Shown here in pieces: positions 61,313-64,000 of a stretch of 64,000 nt of DNA (the first letter of the stretch is position 1; every line of letters begins with the position of its first letter). A program made the translations under genes and the position numbers. The notes under the pieces are model-generated. The model was not told the DNA's origin. It did not search any database and was given only the letters and a program-made list of their open reading frames with translations. This DNA is from Azospirillum oryzae (lineage in GTDB: Bacteria; Pseudomonadota; Alphaproteobacteria; Azospirillales; Azospirillaceae), in NCBI RefSeq assembly GCF_008364795.1, contig NZ_VTTM01000013.1:1-64000 (forward strand). The letters are read 5' to 3'.

Positions 61313-61717
61313 ATGCGCAAGCCAGCAGCTTTTGCCCTTCTCGCCGGGCTCGCGAGCGGTACGGTGTTCGGTCTCGGAACCGCATTGGCCGACCAAACAT
61401 CTCATTCGGCGCAGGCCTCCGCCCCCCAACCGATTGCTGACGTGCTCAATGCAGGCGGCGGGACTGTGGTTGGGTCGGTGACGGCGGTCGGTGCCAACTG
61501 GCTCACCGTCAGCGACGAGTCCGCCCGAACCAACGTGACGGTTCGGGATGCCCTGCCGGAGGGTATTCATCAAGGTGACCCGATCACGATTGTTGGCCGC
61601 GTTCGGCACGGTGGGCTGATGGCCAGCGAAATTATCCTGGCTGATGGGACGTGGCACGGCTCGATCGCCCAAACGGCCGAACGCTCGACCCGGGACAGCG
61701 ATGAGGATGAAAATTGA
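61313..61717 (+). CDS. Exported OB-fold-like protein
   Basis: A 134-residue exported protein. The signal is MRKPAAFALLAGLASGTVFG then LGTALA. The mature part has a five-strand pattern (GGGTVVGSVTAVGANWLTVS, ARTNVTVRDALPEGIHQGD, ITIVGRV) typical of small periplasmic OB folds. The C-terminus is acidic (STRDSDEDEN). AAGGAGG lies seven bases before the ATG. I infer a periplasmic stress or metal role from neighbours only. Confidence 0.75.
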   Translation: MRKPAAFALLAGLASGTVFGLGTALADQTSHSAQASAPQPIADVLNAGGGTVVGSVTAVGANWLTVSDESARTNVTVRDALPEGIHQGDPITIVGRVRHGGLMASEIILADGTWHGSIAQTAERSTRDSDEDEN

Positions 61718-61723
61718 ACCGCC

Positions 61724-61767
61724 AGACGGACGGAACGCCGTATGGAAACGCGATCCGTCCGTCTTTT
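61724..61767 (+). terminator. Terminator after the OB-fold-like gene
   Basis: AGACGGACGG and CCGTCCGTCT form a perfect 10-bp stem with a 21-base loop and end in TTTT, starting six bases after the stop. Confidence 0.75.
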
Positions 61768-61946
61768 GGGAGCAGGAGTAACCGACAAGGAGCATGATCA
61801 CCCCCAGAAGCGGTGGAACCCCAGACGGTGCTGTTCATTCATTAGGGAAGGTTTATGTTGGGAGCGGGCTGTGAACGCACGCCAGCATGTTCCCTGCGGT
61901 GACCAGGGTATTCCAAGGTCACCACCCAGCCGGAGGGAGGACCATC

Positions 61947-62345
61947 GTGACGTACCATTTCTCCAAAGTCGTCGAACTGCCATTCGAGGACGCCGTCTCG
62001 GCGATCACCGAGGCCCTCAAGGAGCATGGGTTCGGTGTGTTGACCGAGATCGACGTGAAGGCAACGCTGAAGAAGAAGCTGGACGTCGAGTATCGGCCCT
62101 ATCGCATCCTCGGCGCCTGCAATCCGAAGATGGCCTATAAGGCGCTTCAGGCCGAGGACAAGATCGGAACCATGCTGCCGTGCAACGTCATCGTTCAGCA
62201 ACGCGAGGACGGCAAGGTGGAGGTGTCCGCGGTCGACCCCGTCGCCTCCATGCAGGCGATCGACAACCCCAACCTCGCCGATGTCGCCCGTCAGGTGCAG
62301 GGCATGCTCCGTCAGGTGATCGACGATCTGGGTAGGCGGGGATAG
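61947..62345 (+). CDS. DUF302 family protein
   Basis: A 132-residue protein matching DUF302: MTYHFSKVVELPFEDAVSAI, then TEALKEHGFGVLTEIDVKAT, then RILGACNPKMAYKALQAEDK with the conserved Cys, and LPCNVIVQQREDGKVEVSA. The GTG start at 61947 has GGAGGGAGG upstream. The family occurs near metal and sulfur stress genes. The conserved GAC and PC cysteines suggest metal or heme contact, but no role is proven. Confidence 0.9.
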   Translation: MTYHFSKVVELPFEDAVSAITEALKEHGFGVLTEIDVKATLKKKLDVEYRPYRILGACNPKMAYKALQAEDKIGTMLPCNVIVQQREDGKVEVSAVDPVASMQAIDNPNLADVARQVQGMLRQVIDDLGRRG

Positions 62346-62401
62346 TCACGCCGGTCCAAACCGGCCGCCGACAAGCCCAACTCCAGAGGAGAACCACTGC
62401 A

Positions 62402-62896
62402 ATGGCTTATCGAGTTCGCAACACCATCGTCCCACTGGCCCTGGCAACGGCGCTGATCGCCGGGCCCGCGACGGCCCAGCAGACCCAACCGGCGCCGCAA
62501 GGCCAGACCACTGCACCGATGGGCAGCCCGAGTATGGGCGGTTCCGGTATGGGGGCGAACCAGGGCATGATGCAGGGTCAGGGCATGCACCAGGGCCAGA
62601 GGGCGCAGAATATGCCCAAGGACCCGGCCTCGCGTGCGTATATGCAAAGCATGCAAAAGATGAACCGGGACATGCGCAGCAAGCGCATGTCCGGCGACGC
62701 CGACGCGGATTTCGCGCGGATGATGGCCGCCCATCATCAGGGCGCCATCGACATGGCCCGTGTCGAACTCCAATACGGCAAGGATCCCGACCTCAAGGCC
62801 ATGGCTCAGAAGATGGTCGATGATCAGACGAAGGAGGTCCAGCAGCTTCAGGACTGGCTGAAGCAGCCCCCGGCCAAGCAAGCTGGCAGCAAGTAA
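62402..62896 (+). CDS. DUF305 exported protein
   Basis: A 164-residue exported protein. Signal VPLALATALIAGPATA is followed by a Gln/Gly/Met-rich linker (MGGSGMGANQGMMQGQGMHQ), which may bind copper through Met. The DUF305 domain has MSGDADADFARMMAAHHQGA, IDMARVELQYGKDPDLKAMA and MVDDQTKEVQQLQDWLKQ. It is the complete relative of the fragment at 52458. Start ATG is 57 bases after the DUF302 stop, and a small membrane peptide follows by 16 bases. Confidence 0.9.
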   Translation: MAYRVRNTIVPLALATALIAGPATAQQTQPAPQGQTTAPMGSPSMGGSGMGANQGMMQGQGMHQGQRAQNMPKDPASRAYMQSMQKMNRDMRSKRMSGDADADFARMMAAHHQGAIDMARVELQYGKDPDLKAMAQKMVDDQTKEVQQLQDWLKQPPAKQAGSK

Positions 62897-62911
62897 CAGC
62901 AGGAATTTCCC

Positions 62912-63034
62912 ATGATGTCGGGCAGTATGGATGGCTGGGGTTGGAGCATGGGCGGGATGGCAATCCTCTGGATCTTGCTACTCGTTCTCGTCGTCCTCGG
63001 GATTGCCGCTCTCGTCAAATACCTGAAACGCTGA
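62912..63034 (+). CDS. Small (40-residue) membrane peptide
   Basis: A 40-residue protein. It starts MMSGSMDGWGWSMGGMAILW and continues as one hydrophobic segment (ILLLVLVVLGIAALVKYLKR). The Trp/Gly/Met-rich N-terminus followed by one membrane helix resembles the front of SHOCT-type proteins found next to copper genes, but the SHOCT tail is missing. AGCAGGAA upstream can serve as ribosome binding site. It is cotranscribed with DUF305 in my reading. Confidence 0.7.
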   Translation: MMSGSMDGWGWSMGGMAILWILLLVLVVLGIAALVKYLKR

Positions 63035-63538
63035 GCCTCACATCGCGGAACGGAGCATACCCATTCGCGGCATGAGCGGTTGCCGGGAACCACGCGCACT
63101 TGGGCTGGTCAGCCCCTGGGCGTCTTTCGGTTGACGGCGACCAGCGTTGCGACCGACATGTGGCCCGGTCCGGGCGGGTACCGCACATACGCCGCGCTAC
63201 CCGGCCCATCAGTCAACCACCGGCGCCTGTTCGATTGGCGGAGGCCGCGACAACAGTGTGCGGACGACGCCGTAGACGCTGACCGAGATGGCGAAGACGG
63301 TGGCGCCGACGCCCACCAGGGCCATCAGCGGCGACGTAGCCGCTGTATAAGCGATTTTCGTGTTGACTTTCCTATCGCTGGAGGGGCCATGCTCAGTTCG
63401 GTGACTTGGAGCGGCGATGAGAGTGGAGCGACACTCTGCCCAGCCCTTACACAAAGGTGTTGCGCTTTCCCGGAACCGCCCACTACTGTCCGGCCCCACC
63501 GGGCATAGGCGGTTCCGCCGAAAGTTGACTCCCCATTA
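63035..63538. other. Intergenic interval before the IS1595 remnant
   Basis: About 500 bases. On the minus strand a short hydrophobic frame ends at 63209 (MALVGVGATVFAISVSVYGV) and could be a small membrane peptide, but no ribosome binding site is visible. The right part up to about 63500 probably holds the end of the IS1595 element. Confidence 0.4.
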
Positions 63539-64000
63539 TCAACCAAAGACAGCTACGGCGGAGCGGATGCTAATCCCGCCGTCCTTGGTCCGCCGGAGTT
63601 GGCGCCCGACAGCGTAACGAAAGACGGCCGGGAGCTGGAGGGCTGGGGGAACACGGGACCAGAGGGTTTGGATCACCGTCCGGCCCTTGCGGGTCCGGCG
63701 TTGGGCCTGACCTGCCACTGTGCGCTGGGACCAGCGGAAGCCGATCTCGCCAAAATACAGGTCGGCGTGGTCGGGGCTGATGTGGTGGAAGACGCCGGCG
63801 ATCGTGCGCCGGACACGATCGTTGAAGCCCTCGGCCGAGTTGGCATGCACGGTACCGCGAACATATTCGCGCTGAGAATGGCGCACGGTATCGTGCGCAG
63901 CGAACGCGCTGCCGATGGCGACGAACGCCTTCCATTCGTCGCTCATCAGGTGCGCGTCAGGATCGACAGCGGCTTCCAGCACCCGCTCGGCCTCGTCGAG
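63539..64000 (-). CDS. IS1595-family transposase, N-terminus beyond window
   Basis: About 150 residues of an ISXO2-like DDE transposase; the gene continues beyond the right edge. Visible is the family's core DEWKAFVAIGSAFAAHDTVR, then HSQREYVRGTVHANSAEGFN with the last Glu, and ISPDHADLYFGEIGFRWSQR. The N-terminal zinc ribbon must be outside. The C-terminal 60 residues (RRTRKGRTVIQTLWSRVPPA) look intact. It closes the window with another mobile element. Confidence 0.88.
   Translation of the reverse strand, partial: LDEAERVLEAAVDPDAHLMSDEWKAFVAIGSAFAAHDTVRHSQREYVRGTVHANSAEGFNDRVRRTIAGVFHHISPDHADLYFGEIGFRWSQRTVAGQAQRRTRKGRTVIQTLWSRVPPALQLPAVFRYAVGRQLRRTKDGGISIRSAVAVFG

Noticed and set aside
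61795..61875. A 26-codon frame after an AAGGAGC site before the DUF302 gene
   Set aside because: Too short and without conserved features to call; could be a leader peptide but I have no support.

Overview
The window looks like an accessory stretch of a large plasmid or chromid from a GC-rich alphaproteobacterium, most likely Azospirillum-like (Rhodospirillales). This rests on base composition, on a LexA box of the alphaproteobacterial GTTC-N7-GTTC type, on a MucR/Ros zinc-finger regulator, and on the families present (imuA-imuB-dnaE2, dmeRF, ftrABCD, TniABQ, IS66, IS110, IS6, IS1595). The assignment is by recognition only. I see no rRNA, tRNA, CRISPR array or replication/partition genes.

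Layout. (1) 1-1.2 kb: the 3' part of an IS66 transposase. (2) 1.4-24.7 kb: a plasmid-type block rich in nucleic-acid enzymes and unknown genes. It holds a RecD2-like helicase, a MucR regulator, a PAPS-reductase-fold protein, an ORC-like ATPase, a Dda/RecD-like helicase, runs of overlapping small unknown genes, and a 1510-residue Strawberry-notch protein carrying an N-terminal DNA-methyltransferase motif. Four transcription units in this block share one strongly conserved upstream element, complete with a 16-bp inverted repeat in one copy, so they form an apparent regulon. (3) 24.7-31.8 kb: a low-GC secreted-protein gene, then the SOS mutasome imuA-imuB-dnaE2 behind a clear LexA box. (4) 31.9-37.6 kb: a tyrosine integrase and a tniA-tniB-tniQ transposition module, with repeats of 21-bp period in front of tniA and an inverted copy of the repeat downstream of tniQ.

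(5) 38-41.1 kb: ftrABCD, a P19/cupredoxin/FTR1/ferredoxin ferrous iron importer with a perfect palindrome just upstream. (6) 41.3-48.6 kb: a decayed IS110 gene, an integral membrane protein of the COG4705 type, a PepSY protein, and a five-gene operon: response regulator, histidine kinase, DedA, PAP2, DedA. (7) 48.7-52 kb: an IS6-family insertion sequence that has removed the front of a SNF2 helicase gene, followed by its SWIM zinc-finger partner. (8) 52.4-54.2 kb: a DUF305 fragment and an orphan restriction-endonuclease-like protein. (9) 54.2-58.3 kb: a nickel/cobalt module with a His-tailed EamA permease, DmeR, a 58-residue protein, the His-rich exporter DmeF and an MFS pump, with a palindromic operator before dmeR. 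(10) 58.4-63.0 kb: a DedA-PAP2-LssY_C fusion, a BcrC-like phosphatase, and several small envelope proteins (OB-fold-like, DUF302, DUF305 and a 40-residue membrane peptide). (11) 63.5-64 kb: the C-terminal part of an IS1595 transposase on the minus strand.

How it fits together. The right half is an envelope and metal stress island: iron import, Ni/Co export, and three DedA plus three PAP2 domains predicted to recycle undecaprenyl or other lipid phosphate carriers, part of it under a dedicated two-component system. The left half is plasmid biology (helicases, a modification-like enzyme, a regulator) tied together by the shared upstream element. Insertion sequences, a TniABQ unit and gene fragments at the joints show assembly by repeated transposition.
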